Source: Pirellulaceae bacterium
GTDB lineage: Bacteria; Planctomycetota; Planctomycetia; Pirellulales; Pirellulaceae
Direction: 5' to 3'
Assembly: GCA_019636385.1 (NCBI GenBank)
Contig: JAHBXT010000005.1
Coordinates: forward strand, 151,925-215,924
DNA: 64,000 nt
Made by a program: the position numbers and the translations under genes. The notes under the pieces were generated by a model, which saw only the letters and a program-made list of their open reading frames with translations, was not told the origin of the DNA and ran no database searches. This document shows positions 54,549 to 62,955 of the stretch, piece by piece (the stretch's first letter is position 1; every line of letters starts with the position of its first letter).

Positions 54549-54657
54549 TTCGTGCTCGTACTCGGCCCTTGGCGGTACTCGTGCTCGCGCTCGATCTGGG
54601 GTCTTCGATTGCGTGCGCCAGCACCATGTCATTGAGCACGAGCACGATACCAGATCC
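54549..54657. repeat. GTGCTCG-rich inverted/direct repeat
   Basis: Direct copies of GTGCTCG (54552-54558, 54581-54587) and its complement CGAGCAC (54639-54645) cluster here. TCGTGCTCGCGCTC (54579-54592) and GAGCACGAGCACGA (54634-54647) are reverse complements at 13 of 14 positions, around a 41-base loop; GATCTGG/CCAGATC adds a second short pair. It lies in the divergent spacer between the YdjM-like gene and cvpA. A dispersed intergenic repeat is likely; other copies would be needed to prove it. Confidence 0.5.
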
Positions 54658-54955
54658 ACGGGCGGAACTTAAAATTAACACAGCGGGTTGCGAATGTAGA
54701 CAAATCACAGCTCCACGTTGAGAGCACTCGCAGAAAATGTTTTGCTAGCACCCCTACTCTTGTCGCTGCACTCGTGCAGTAGGTCGGTGCCGCCCAAATT
54801 TCGTATCCAAACGCTATTCGTCACTAAGCCCACATGTGCTACAGTCCGCCGAGCTATGGAGTGATTTTGGGAGAGCGGCAGAAATGTAGCTACCGTCTGG
54901 CTATGGTGAATTTTCAACTGCAGCTCGCCTTCGCATCTGTTGAGAGGAAAACCCA
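54658..54955. other. Upstream region of the CvpA gene
   Basis: About 300 bases without a supported gene. GAGAGG at 54942-54947, nine bases before the ATG at 54956, is a good ribosome site. A frame on the other strand (54956-54705) has no domain and no ribosome site. Confidence 0.4.
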
Positions 54956-55651
54956 ATGCAGGCTTACGACCTGATCATGTTGATAGTTCTGGGAATGTCG
55001 ACCATCTTTGGTGCGATCAAGGGGTTGGCTTGGCAAGTTGCTTCGTTGGCATCGATCATTGTCAGCTACGTCGTGGCTTATCGGTATCGACTACAGGTCG
55101 CCGAAATGATCGACGCGCAACCGCCCTGGAATATGTTTCTGGCGATGCTGATTCTGTACGTGGGGACCGGATTCGTAATCTGGGTCGGATTTCGGTTGAT
55201 GAGCGGCGTGATTGACAAGATTCGCCTCAAAGAATTCGACCGTCATTTGGGGGCTGCGTTCGGCTTTGGCAAGGGACTGATTTTTTGCCTGCTGATTACC
55301 ATGTTTGCCATGTCGCTCTTGGGTCAGACGCAGCAAGCGGCGATTTGCCAATCGCGATCGGGCTACTACATTGCGACGGCGTTGGATAAAGGCGCGGGCG
55401 TATTGCCGCGCGAGATCCGCGATGTGGTCGGGCCATATCTATCGAAACTGGACGATCAGCTCAAGCAAGGTGGTACACCTAGTCAACCGGCGAGTACTGC
55501 GGAGGATTGGACATTGCCAGGCGGTCTGCGGCCAGCCAATGTTGGTGGACTTGGTGGCGGCAACGACTATGGATTTCCCGGTCCTGGCTTGGGCGGGTCC
55601 TGGAGCGGGCAGCAACAAGCGCAACAACCGGCGGGTGTCTTTCCGCGCTAA
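54956..55651 (+). CDS. CvpA-family membrane protein
   Basis: 231 residues. Four membrane helices (about 5-25, 28-45, 60-82, 100-122) in the CvpA order: DLIMLIVLGMSTIFGAIKGLAWQ, then IDKIRLKEFDRHLGAAFGFGKGLI, which is the family signature between helices 3 and 4. C-terminal 70 residues are Gly/Gln/Pro-rich and probably disordered. CvpA proteins are linked to colicin V production in E. coli and to envelope stress and division in others; the molecular role is not settled. Convergent with accA. Confidence 0.88.
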   Translation: MQAYDLIMLIVLGMSTIFGAIKGLAWQVASLASIIVSYVVAYRYRLQVAEMIDAQPPWNMFLAMLILYVGTGFVIWVGFRLMSGVIDKIRLKEFDRHLGAAFGFGKGLIFCLLITMFAMSLLGQTQQAAICQSRSGYYIATALDKGAGVLPREIRDVVGPYLSKLDDQLKQGGTPSQPASTAEDWTLPGGLRPANVGGLGGGNDYGFPGPGLGGSWSGQQQAQQPAGVFPR

Positions 55652-55758
55652 AACCCAAGGAAATCCAGGGTTCCAACCGAACATAAGAAACATTATCGGA
55701 CGTTGGTGTTGGGGCGATAAACCCGCTGTAATTCGAGCGGAGTTTGGTATTCGGCAGA

Positions 55759-56730
55759 TCAGATTGATGCTGTGTCTTCCAGATACACACCCATCCGCCG
55801 AAACTTTTCGTAGCGCTGTTGGATCAAATCCTCGGGGCGCTCGGTCGTCAGTTGGCGCAGCGCTGAAACGAGATAGCTCTTCAGCCTCGCCGCCATCTTG
55901 TGATGGTCGCGATGCGCGCCGCCCAGCGGTTCTTCGATCACGTCGTCGATCACGCCCAGCTCCAGCAAATGACCGGAGGTACAGCGGAGCGCCTGAGCGG
56001 CTCGCGGCGCGTGCTGGTGGCTCTTCCACAAAATGCCGGCACAGCCTTCGGGGCTGATAACCGAATAGTAAGCGAATTGCAACACGGCTATGCGGTCTCC
56101 AACGCCTATTCCCAAGGCACCGCCTGAACCACCTTCGCCAATCACAACACAAATGATGGGCGTCTTGAGTTGGCTCATCTGAAACATGTTTTCAGCGATT
56201 ACCTGCGCCTGTCCACGTTCTTCGGCACCCACGCCCGGATAAGCCCCTGGAGTGTCAATAAAGGTGATGATCGGCATGTGAAATTTCTCAGCCAACCGCA
56301 TTTTGGCCATGGCCTTACGGTAGCCTTCAGGGTGCGCGCAGCCAAAGTTGCAGGCGGCGCGATCTTTGTAGGTGCGCCCCTTTTGATGGCCAACGATCAT
56401 CACTTTGAACTGATCGATCTTGGCGAAGCCAGTCAGTATGGCTCGATCGTCGCCGAAATTGCGATCGCCGTGTAGTTCAACAAACTCTTCGAAGGCCAAA
56501 TTCAAATAGTCGCGGGTGTACGGACGATCCTTGTGTCGCGATACTTGAACAATCTGCCAGGGAGTCAATTGCGCGTAGACCTGCTGAGTCAGTTGATTCC
56601 ACTCGCGTCGCAGCGCAATGATTTGCTGTTCCACCTCTTCGTTGCCCGGAGGATGTTGCAAGAGTTTCTGAATTCGCGATTCCAGTTCCAGTAATGGCGC
56701 TTCAAAATCGTCGTTGGCTGCTAAACTCAT
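55759..56730 (-). CDS. accA: Acetyl-CoA carboxylase carboxyltransferase, alpha subunit
   Basis: 323 residues, normal length. ELHGDRNFGDDRAI, VGHQKGR, HPEGYRKAMAKM, TFIDTPGAYPGVGAEERGQ, VVIGEGGSGGALGI and SVISPEGCAGILWK are all standard. With the beta subunit (not in this window) it transfers carboxyl from biotin to acetyl-CoA to make malonyl-CoA, the substrate of FabD at 33254. The ATG overlaps the stop of the kinase gene (ATGA), so the two are translationally coupled. Confidence 0.97.
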   Translation of the reverse strand: MSLAANDDFEAPLLELESRIQKLLQHPPGNEEVEQQIIALRREWNQLTQQVYAQLTPWQIVQVSRHKDRPYTRDYLNLAFEEFVELHGDRNFGDDRAILTGFAKIDQFKVMIVGHQKGRTYKDRAACNFGCAHPEGYRKAMAKMRLAEKFHMPIITFIDTPGAYPGVGAEERGQAQVIAENMFQMSQLKTPIICVVIGEGGSGGALGIGVGDRIAVLQFAYYSVISPEGCAGILWKSHQHAPRAAQALRCTSGHLLELGVIDDVIEEPLGGAHRDHHKMAARLKSYLVSALRQLTTERPEDLIQQRYEKFRRMGVYLEDTASI

Positions 56731-57707
56731 GATGGCTTGGCTCCTGAGGGGGGCGATGTTCCATGGTCGTCTGGTCGTGCTGCCATTTGCGATACCTGCT
56801 CCTGGTTGTGCACACGACCTGCCGTAGGGATGTCGTCGAACACGTTGATCTCAGGAATGCGAGGCGGCTTCTTGAAGACCTTGGTCGCTCTGAGTGTCTT
56901 GAGCAACTCCCACATCGACGCGGGGCGGTCTTCGGGCTTCTTGGCCATCGTCGCTCGAATGACAGCCGCATACTCAGAGGTGACGTTGTCGTTCAACACT
57001 AGCGGCGACGGTATCGGGGCTGACAGATGTTTGTTTAATAATTCACTGGGGCTCGAACCGGTAAACGGTGGCTTACCAGTCACTAGCTCGTACAGCACGC
57101 AGCCAAAACTGTAGATGTCCGAGCGTGGGTCCAACGCTTGGCCACGAATCTGCTCGGGTGACATGTAGCTGCGTGTGCCAGAAATGTTCTTGGGCTTGCT
57201 GCTAAACCACTTGGCAAAGCCAGTTTTAATTTTCTGCGAAATCGTGAAGTCGATCAGTTTGACGTCGCCATCGCGAGACACCAAGAAGTTGTCGGGTTTG
57301 ATGTCGCAATGCACCCACCCCTGACTGTGCATATAATACAGTCCTTCAATCGACTGTTCGATAATTCGGTTCAACATGTAGGCGATCGACTCGGGTCCGC
57401 GGCGCATGGCTTGTTTGATATTCAGTTCACTGAACAATTCCAGCACCAAGAACGGCGGCAAATTCTTGTCCAGCACCAGATCGTGAATCTTGATAATACA
57501 GGGGTGCGTCAGTGTACTGGCAATTTCGAACTCGTTTTTTAGGAACCCAACCTCTTCCTTGCTATTGCGAAAGTCCTCTCGCAAGACTTTCAGTGCGAAT
57601 CGCTGGTTGGTATTGGCTTCAATGGCTTCCCAGACCTGACAGGAACTGCCCATCCGAATCAAGCGAGTCAGCCGATATGGTCCTAGAAAGTCGCGAACTT
57701 TGGTCAT
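56727..57707 (-). CDS. Soluble Ser/Thr protein kinase (non-canonical motifs)
   Basis: 326 residues, Hanks-type kinase with no membrane helix. Conserved: Lys40 (FALKV), HCDIKPDN with Asp135 and Asn140, metal Asp153, SPEQIRG and the DIYSFGCVLYELVTGKPPF block. Unusual: the glycine loop reads RMGSSCQV (first and third Gly replaced), HRD is HCD (a non-RD kinase, so usually no activation-loop control) and DFG is DFT. Catalytic residues remain, so it may be active. No PASTA, GAF or sensor domain; the C-terminal 40 residues are polar. Coupled to accA by a four-base overlap and preceded by truA, so it may control fatty-acid supply. Confidence 0.9.
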   Translation of the reverse strand: MTKVRDFLGPYRLTRLIRMGSSCQVWEAIEANTNQRFALKVLREDFRNSKEEVGFLKNEFEIASTLTHPCIIKIHDLVLDKNLPPFLVLELFSELNIKQAMRRGPESIAYMLNRIIEQSIEGLYYMHSQGWVHCDIKPDNFLVSRDGDVKLIDFTISQKIKTGFAKWFSSKPKNISGTRSYMSPEQIRGQALDPRSDIYSFGCVLYELVTGKPPFTGSSPSELLNKHLSAPIPSPLVLNDNVTSEYAAVIRATMAKKPEDRPASMWELLKTLRATKVFKKPPRIPEINVFDDIPTAGRVHNQEQVSQMAARPDDHGTSPPSGAKPS

Positions 57708-57774
57708 CGGTCAGCTTTCTGGCGTTGGATTAGTGTGAAACGGCGTGGCGTGGCACCTGCGAAGAGTGACGAGC

Positions 57775-58614
57775 TTAAACGGTTCGGTCCAAGGACGCGA
57801 GATCGGAATCGAAGTAGACTTCCATCAACGTCAATCCTTGCGGCGGCGCTGCCGCCCCAGCCGCTTGTCGGTTCTTGGCAGTCAATACCTCGGCAACCCA
57901 TTGTGGTGACTGGTGACCAACGCCAACTTGGATCAAGGTTCCGACAATATTTCGCACCATATTGTACAGGAATCCGTTGGCCTGAACGTGGAACGTCAGC
58001 AATCGCCCGTCCAGGTGAGCCTGACCGTCGATCGTCAAGTGCTGAATGGTACGCACGGTACTGGAGCGTGGGCTACCGGATGATTGAAAGCTATAGAAAT
58101 CGTGGGTGCCTACGAGCAATTTGGTCGCCTCCTGCATGGCCTCCAGTGAGACTCGCTGGCGAACCCACCAGTGTGATTTGGAGCCCAAGGGATCGCCAAA
58201 GCGTGAATTGTACACCTGGTATCGGTAACGCTTGCCGGAGTTGCCCCGTAGCGGATGCAACTTCAGAGAGACTTCGCGAGCCGCGCGGACCACGATGCTG
58301 CCGGGCAAATGGATGTTCAAGGCAAAAGGTAGTCGGTCAGCGGCCGCCCGCCAGCCAGTCGTGCGCACGATAACCGCTTGCCCGACCGCATGAACGCCGG
58401 TATCGGTTCGACTGCTGGCCAGGGCGCGCACCGGCTGTCCCAGCACAGCTTCCAAGGCCGTCTCCAAAGTTTTCTGAACAGAGGGCAGTCCCGGCTGATA
58501 TTGCCAACCGCAGTAGGGTGCTCCGTCGTAGGCCACCGTTAGCAAGAACGCCCGCTGTGGCCAGTTGCGCCCCCCTGCTCCGCTTTCCACTTGAGGTTCA
58601 TCTGTCATGCTCAT
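57775..58614 (-). CDS. truA: tRNA pseudouridine synthase A
   Basis: 279 residues from the ATG at 58614 (the frame reaches a TTG at 58620; ATG 58608 is also possible). Nucleophile Asp71 in SSRTDTGVHA, AYDGAPYCGWQYQ near the start, and FHVQANGFLYNMVRNIVGTLIQVG near the end are family marks. It makes pseudouridine at positions 38-40 in tRNA anticodon arms. Second gene of the asd-truA-kinase-accA unit. Confidence 0.95.
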   Translation of the reverse strand: MSMTDEPQVESGAGGRNWPQRAFLLTVAYDGAPYCGWQYQPGLPSVQKTLETALEAVLGQPVRALASSRTDTGVHAVGQAVIVRTTGWRAAADRLPFALNIHLPGSIVVRAAREVSLKLHPLRGNSGKRYRYQVYNSRFGDPLGSKSHWWVRQRVSLEAMQEATKLLVGTHDFYSFQSSGSPRSSTVRTIQHLTIDGQAHLDGRLLTFHVQANGFLYNMVRNIVGTLIQVGVGHQSPQWVAEVLTAKNRQAAGAAAPPQGLTLMEVYFDSDLASLDRTV

Positions 58615-58665
58615 CGCCAATGCGCGAAGCGCTCCAGGATAGGCTGCGCGGCTCTTGGCATCTGC

Positions 58666-59694
58666 TTATCGCCCTGCCCCAACGACGGCAGCGGCTGGCT
58701 GGCTCAGCAGCTTGCCGATTTGCACTGCGTTGGTGGCCGCGCCTTTGCGCAGGTTATCGCTTACGCACCAGAAGCTAATTCCACACGGCTCGTCGCGATC
58801 CTTGCGAACGCGGCCGATGAAGACATCTGGCTTGTGAGCGCAGTCGCGCGGCATTGGATACTTCTTGCCGGGCAGATCATCAATTAGCGTGATCCCCGGA
58901 GCTTGACGAAATAGTTCCGTGATTTGTCCAAGCGTCAGGGGTTGCTGCGTTTCGCAGTAGATCGACTCGCTGTGTCCAATCAGCACCGGCACACGCACGC
59001 AGGTGGCGTTGATCTTGATTTGATCGTTGCCCAAAATCTTGTGCGTCTCGAAGACCATTTTCATTTCTTCGGACGTGAATCCGTCTTGCTTGTGCGAGCC
59101 GATTTGGGGAATTAGATTGAGCGCGATGTCATACTGAAAATTCTGGATGGCCGCCGGCTGACCGTTGAGATGAGCCTTGGTGTTGTGCAGCAGTTCTTGT
59201 TGAGCCGCCAAGCCAGCGCCGCTGACAGCTTGATAGGTACTGACAATCACGCGTCGCAGGCCGGCGGCATCCATCAGCGGCTTGAGGGCCACGACCATCT
59301 GCGTCGTGCTGCAATTTGGGCTGGCGATGATGCCTTGATGCTGCTGGATGGCTTCAGGGTTGACTTCGGGGACAACCAATGGCACTTTGGGGTCCATGCG
59401 ATAGTACGCACTTTCGTCGACCACGATCGCCCCACGCTCGACCGCCCAGGGTACGAATTCGGCGGCCACTTCATCCGGAGTGCTGGCGATGACCACGTCG
59501 ACACCGTCAAAAGCGCTGGGTTGCAACAATTCGACCTCGATGGTCTGGCCACCAACGTTCACTGTCTTGCCGGCAGAACGCGCTGAGGCCAACAGCTTGA
59601 GCTGCCCGTATTGGAGCCCCTGCTCTTGAATCTCCTGTAAAACGATCTGTCCTACGGCGCCGGTTGCGCCCACAACTGCCAAAGTCTTAATCAC
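58666..59694 (-). CDS. asd: Aspartate-semialdehyde dehydrogenase
   Basis: 342 residues from a GTG start with GAGGA upstream. NADP-binding VGATGAVGQ, catalytic Cys128 in SPNCSTTQM, and GHSESI for the active-site/substrate His region. It reduces aspartyl phosphate to the semialdehyde, feeding lysine, diaminopimelate, threonine and methionine. First gene of the minus-strand unit; truA follows after 51 bases. Confidence 0.96.
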   Translation of the reverse strand: MIKTLAVVGATGAVGQIVLQEIQEQGLQYGQLKLLASARSAGKTVNVGGQTIEVELLQPSAFDGVDVVIASTPDEVAAEFVPWAVERGAIVVDESAYYRMDPKVPLVVPEVNPEAIQQHQGIIASPNCSTTQMVVALKPLMDAAGLRRVIVSTYQAVSGAGLAAQQELLHNTKAHLNGQPAAIQNFQYDIALNLIPQIGSHKQDGFTSEEMKMVFETHKILGNDQIKINATCVRVPVLIGHSESIYCETQQPLTLGQITELFRQAPGITLIDDLPGKKYPMPRDCAHKPDVFIGRVRKDRDEPCGISFWCVSDNLRKGAATNAVQIGKLLSQPAAAVVGAGR

Positions 59695-60083
59695 GTTCAG
59701 TTTCCTCGTTTTCGATGCATCTACAGCCTGCGGACTGAGAGTTTAGTTGACGATCCGCCGGTCGCAAAGGGCCGACAGGCTGGGTGAAGAAAAGTGTCTA
59801 TTGAATCAACGGACGGGTCGACCCCCCTGCCCCGCCCAGCCCCTGGGTGCAGCCTTGAAGACTGCATCAATTCACCCCCAACGCTACGACATCTACCTCC
59901 TGCTCTCGAGACAAAGATACTATATTATGGGTTCGGCGCAGCTACTCTGGCCAGAGAGTCAATGCTGGCACGAAAACCACGGTCTGGCGACCGTTGCTAC
60001 CAGAAATGGGCTTCTTTCTGGCGACCGTGGGTGCAAGAATCTGAATTTACGGCTCTGACAGCTAACTCAATTAGGAAGGTCGC
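59695..60083. promoter_or_regulatory. Divergent control region (asd / acrylyl-CoA-reductase-like gene)
   Basis: About 390 bases without a gene. TCTGGCGACCGT occurs twice in direct order (around 59983 and 60016). AGGAAGG just before the ATG at 60084 is a ribosome site. Promoters for both directions must be here but cannot be fixed. Confidence 0.35.
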
Positions 60084-61088
60084 ATGGCGGTTCCAGACAG
60101 CATCCGTTGTATCTTTGTGGACAAGGTTAATGACGTCCCGCAGCCGTCGGTGCAGAATATAGCTGCCTCGCGGTTTCCCCAAGGCGAGGTGACGATCCGC
60201 ATCGCCTATTCGTCGCTGAATTACAAAGACGTTCTCGCCTGCCAGGGACATCGCGGCGTTATCCGCAGCCTGCCGCATGTGCCCGGAATCGACTTGGCCG
60301 GTACTGTCGTCGCCAGCTCTGACCCCGAATATGCAGAGGGTGATCAGGTGCTGGTTACCGGTTATGAACTGGGGCAAAGTCATTGGGGGGGCTGGGCCGA
60401 GTTCGCTCAGGTACCAGCCAGTTGGGTCATCAAGCTGCCGGATTCGCTCAGCCTATTCGAGTCGATGTTCATTGGTACAGCAGGCTTTACCGCCGCACAA
60501 TGTCTTCAGGCTCTGCAGCGCAACGGCACTGTTCCGAGCAGCGGACCGGTGGTCGTCACTGGCGCTACAGGTGCGGTTGGAAGTTTGGCGGTACGGTTAT
60601 TAGCCCAGAACGGGTACCAAACGGTGGCGGTTACTGGCAAGCCGGAGCAGGCCGATGCACTGCGAGCCATTGGAGCAAGTCAGGTAATTTCGCGCGAGGA
60701 GGTGACCGCTGGCGACGCGTCGCGACCTCTGCAATCGGCCAAGTGGGCAGGCGCGATCGACACCGTTGGAGGAACCATCTTGAGTAGCCTCGTCAAGTCC
60801 ACCCGCTACGGCGGTTGCGTGGCAGCGTGTGGCTTGGTGGCCGGTGTGCAGTTAGAGATGTCGGTCTATCCCTTCTTGCTGCGTGGTGTCAATTTGTGTG
60901 GTGCCGCTTCGGCGGATTGTCCATCGGACATTCGCGTTGATCTCTGGAAAAGACTGGCCAGCGACTGGAAGCCCGGAAAGCTGGATGTGTTGGTACGCGA
61001 AGTGGGTCTGGAGGAACTATTGGACTATGTTCCGCGGATGGCCAACGGACAAGTTGCGGGACGTATCGTAGTCAATTGCCAAAAGTAG
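60084..61088 (+). CDS. Acrylyl-CoA reductase-like medium-chain oxidoreductase (YhdH/AcuI family)
   Basis: 334 residues. SSLNYKDVLACQG, HVPGIDLAGTVV, HWGGWAEFAQVPASWV and the NADPH-binding VTGATGAVGSLAVRLLAQNGY are the YhdH/YhfP family pattern. No zinc ligands. AcuI reduces acryloyl-CoA to propionyl-CoA with NADPH, protecting against this reactive intermediate in DMSP or 3-hydroxypropionate breakdown; other quinone-oxidoreductase substrates are possible. It precedes the cyclase gene by 24 bases, so the two are probably in one unit. Confidence 0.88.
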   Translation: MAVPDSIRCIFVDKVNDVPQPSVQNIAASRFPQGEVTIRIAYSSLNYKDVLACQGHRGVIRSLPHVPGIDLAGTVVASSDPEYAEGDQVLVTGYELGQSHWGGWAEFAQVPASWVIKLPDSLSLFESMFIGTAGFTAAQCLQALQRNGTVPSSGPVVVTGATGAVGSLAVRLLAQNGYQTVAVTGKPEQADALRAIGASQVISREEVTAGDASRPLQSAKWAGAIDTVGGTILSSLVKSTRYGGCVAACGLVAGVQLEMSVYPFLLRGVNLCGAASADCPSDIRVDLWKRLASDWKPGKLDVLVREVGLEELLDYVPRMANGQVAGRIVVNCQK

Positions 61089-61112
61089 TTAGCAGCAGTT
61101 TGGATTGCGTCC

Positions 61113-62945
61113 ATGCCGGACCTGATTGCCCAAGGACGCCGCCCTCAAGATCGCTGGCGGCGCGCGTTGCCGGATCAGCCGGTGGAATCCATCCTGGGAC
61201 GCACCAGTCAACCCTGGGCGGTGCGCTGGGATGATCGTATCTCTCGGCAACACGCCACGCTTGTATGGAACGGCACTCGCCTGCAAGTCACTCGGCTGCC
61301 CGACTCTCGCAACGCCATCTTCTTTCAGGGACGTCAATGCGACCAGTTTGAAGTGGACATTGGAGAACACTTTGTCATCGGCCAGACAACCTTCACATTG
61401 ATCGATCAACAAGTCAATTTCTCGCAGGTGCTTTCGCCTGCTGTGGCCGAGCAAACTTTTTCTGCGCAGGCACTGCGTCAGAATAAATACAAGGATGCTG
61501 GCCGGCGCATCGAAGCCCTCGGCAAACTGCCCGAAATCATCGCCGGTGCCTCAGACGACTCAGAATTGTGCAGCCGAGTTGTTAACCTGCTGCTGGAAGG
61601 CGTACCCCAAGCTAGCTTCGTGGCCATCGTGCGGCTGATAACAGCAGGCGCAGCCAGTGATGATCAACAGACCAACAGCGGCAAAGTATCTAAGCAGTTG
61701 GATACTCGCCTTGCCTTGGAGGTTTTGCACTGGGATTGTCGATCGCTGGCCGGTCGAGAGTTTTCGCCCAGCGTCAGCTTGGTTAAAGCCGCTGAACGCT
61801 CGGGTCAAAGCGTGCTGCATGTTTGGAATCGCTCGATTAGCGATGCAAATGATTTTACACAAAGTGAGAACGTAGATTGGGCATTTTGTACGCCCGTATT
61901 GTCGGACTCTTGCCCCGGTTGGGCGATCTACGTGGCCGGAGACTTCCCCTCCGCCGGGCTTTTGAGCATCGAGATGCCGGCCGCCGATCAATTGCAAGAC
62001 GACTTGAAGTTTACCGAGCTAGCCGCGACCACCCTGGGTGCCTTGCGCCAAGTAAGGATGTTGCAGCGACGTCAAGATAGTCTGAGCAACTTCTTTGCCC
62101 CCGTCGTTTTGAGTGCGCTGTCGGGCCGTGACCCAGACCAAGTGTTGGCTCCGCGCCAAACCAACGTCTCCGTACTGTTTTGTGATCTGCAAGGCTTTTC
62201 CAAACACAGCGAGGCAGCCGACGAGTTACTTGAACTGCTGCAACGCGTTAGCGGTGCGTTGGGAGTCATGACGCACCATATTCTGGCCGGTGGGGGCGTG
62301 GTGGGCGATTTTCATGGCGATGCTGCCATGGGCTTTTGGGGTTGGCCCCTGGCTGATTCGTCTTACATCCAAAAAACATGTCAAGCAGCCGTCGAGATTC
62401 GACGCGAATTCTTGCGCTCAGCCGCCGAACCAGATCATCCGCTGGCTAATTTTTTGGCAGGTCTAGGAATTGCCACCGGACCAGCGGTCGCCGGCAGGAT
62501 CGGTACGGCGGATCAAGTGAAGGTCACGGTGTTTGGACCAGTCGTCAATCTGGCATCGCGGTTGGAGAGTATGACTCGGCAACTGCGTGCTTCCATCTTG
62601 ATTGACGAAGCTACTGCTCAGTGGGTACGAAGTCACGCATCGTCCACCGAACTGCGGGTACGCCGCGTCGCTCGTATTTTGCCGTACGGTATGACGACTC
62701 CCCTGGTAGTCAGTGAATTATTGCCACCCGCAGGGCCAGATTGTATTCTGACGGACGAGCACCTTCTCAGGTACGAACGCGCGCTGGATTGTTTTTTGAG
62801 AGGCCAGTGGCAAGATGCTTTTCGCTTGCTGCACGAGGTGCCGGCAGAAGATCAAGTCAAGGATTTTATTACCTTCCAAATCGCGCAGCACCATCGTACG
62901 GCACCAGTCAATTGGGACGGGATCATTCGATTGCCCAGTAAATAA
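61113..62945 (+). CDS. FHA-GAF-class III nucleotide cyclase
   Basis: 610 residues. FHA domain about 25-97 (ILGRTSQPW, ISRQHATLVW), a GAF-like region about 150-330, and a class III cyclase domain from about 345: metal Asp358 in LFCDLQGFS and Asp403 in HGDAAMGFWG, then VTVFGPVVNLASRLES with transition-state Asn and Arg. The site that is Lys in adenylate cyclases (KxxGD) is Asp399 here (GDFHGD), so substrate preference cannot be assumed. No membrane helix. It would make cAMP or cGMP in the cytosol, with FHA reading phosphothreonine from a kinase. The exporter ATPase at 11289 has a matching cyclic-nucleotide domain. Confidence 0.87.
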   Translation: MPDLIAQGRRPQDRWRRALPDQPVESILGRTSQPWAVRWDDRISRQHATLVWNGTRLQVTRLPDSRNAIFFQGRQCDQFEVDIGEHFVIGQTTFTLIDQQVNFSQVLSPAVAEQTFSAQALRQNKYKDAGRRIEALGKLPEIIAGASDDSELCSRVVNLLLEGVPQASFVAIVRLITAGAASDDQQTNSGKVSKQLDTRLALEVLHWDCRSLAGREFSPSVSLVKAAERSGQSVLHVWNRSISDANDFTQSENVDWAFCTPVLSDSCPGWAIYVAGDFPSAGLLSIEMPAADQLQDDLKFTELAATTLGALRQVRMLQRRQDSLSNFFAPVVLSALSGRDPDQVLAPRQTNVSVLFCDLQGFSKHSEAADELLELLQRVSGALGVMTHHILAGGGVVGDFHGDAAMGFWGWPLADSSYIQKTCQAAVEIRREFLRSAAEPDHPLANFLAGLGIATGPAVAGRIGTADQVKVTVFGPVVNLASRLESMTRQLRASILIDEATAQWVRSHASSTELRVRRVARILPYGMTTPLVVSELLPPAGPDCILTDEHLLRYERALDCFLRGQWQDAFRLLHEVPAEDQVKDFITFQIAQHHRTAPVNWDGIIRLPSK

Positions 62946-62955
62946 GGCGTGCTGA

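Noticed and set aside
55305..56152. Long frames on both strands over cvpA/accA ends
   Set aside because: Arg/Ser-rich shadow translations of the true cvpA and accA frames.
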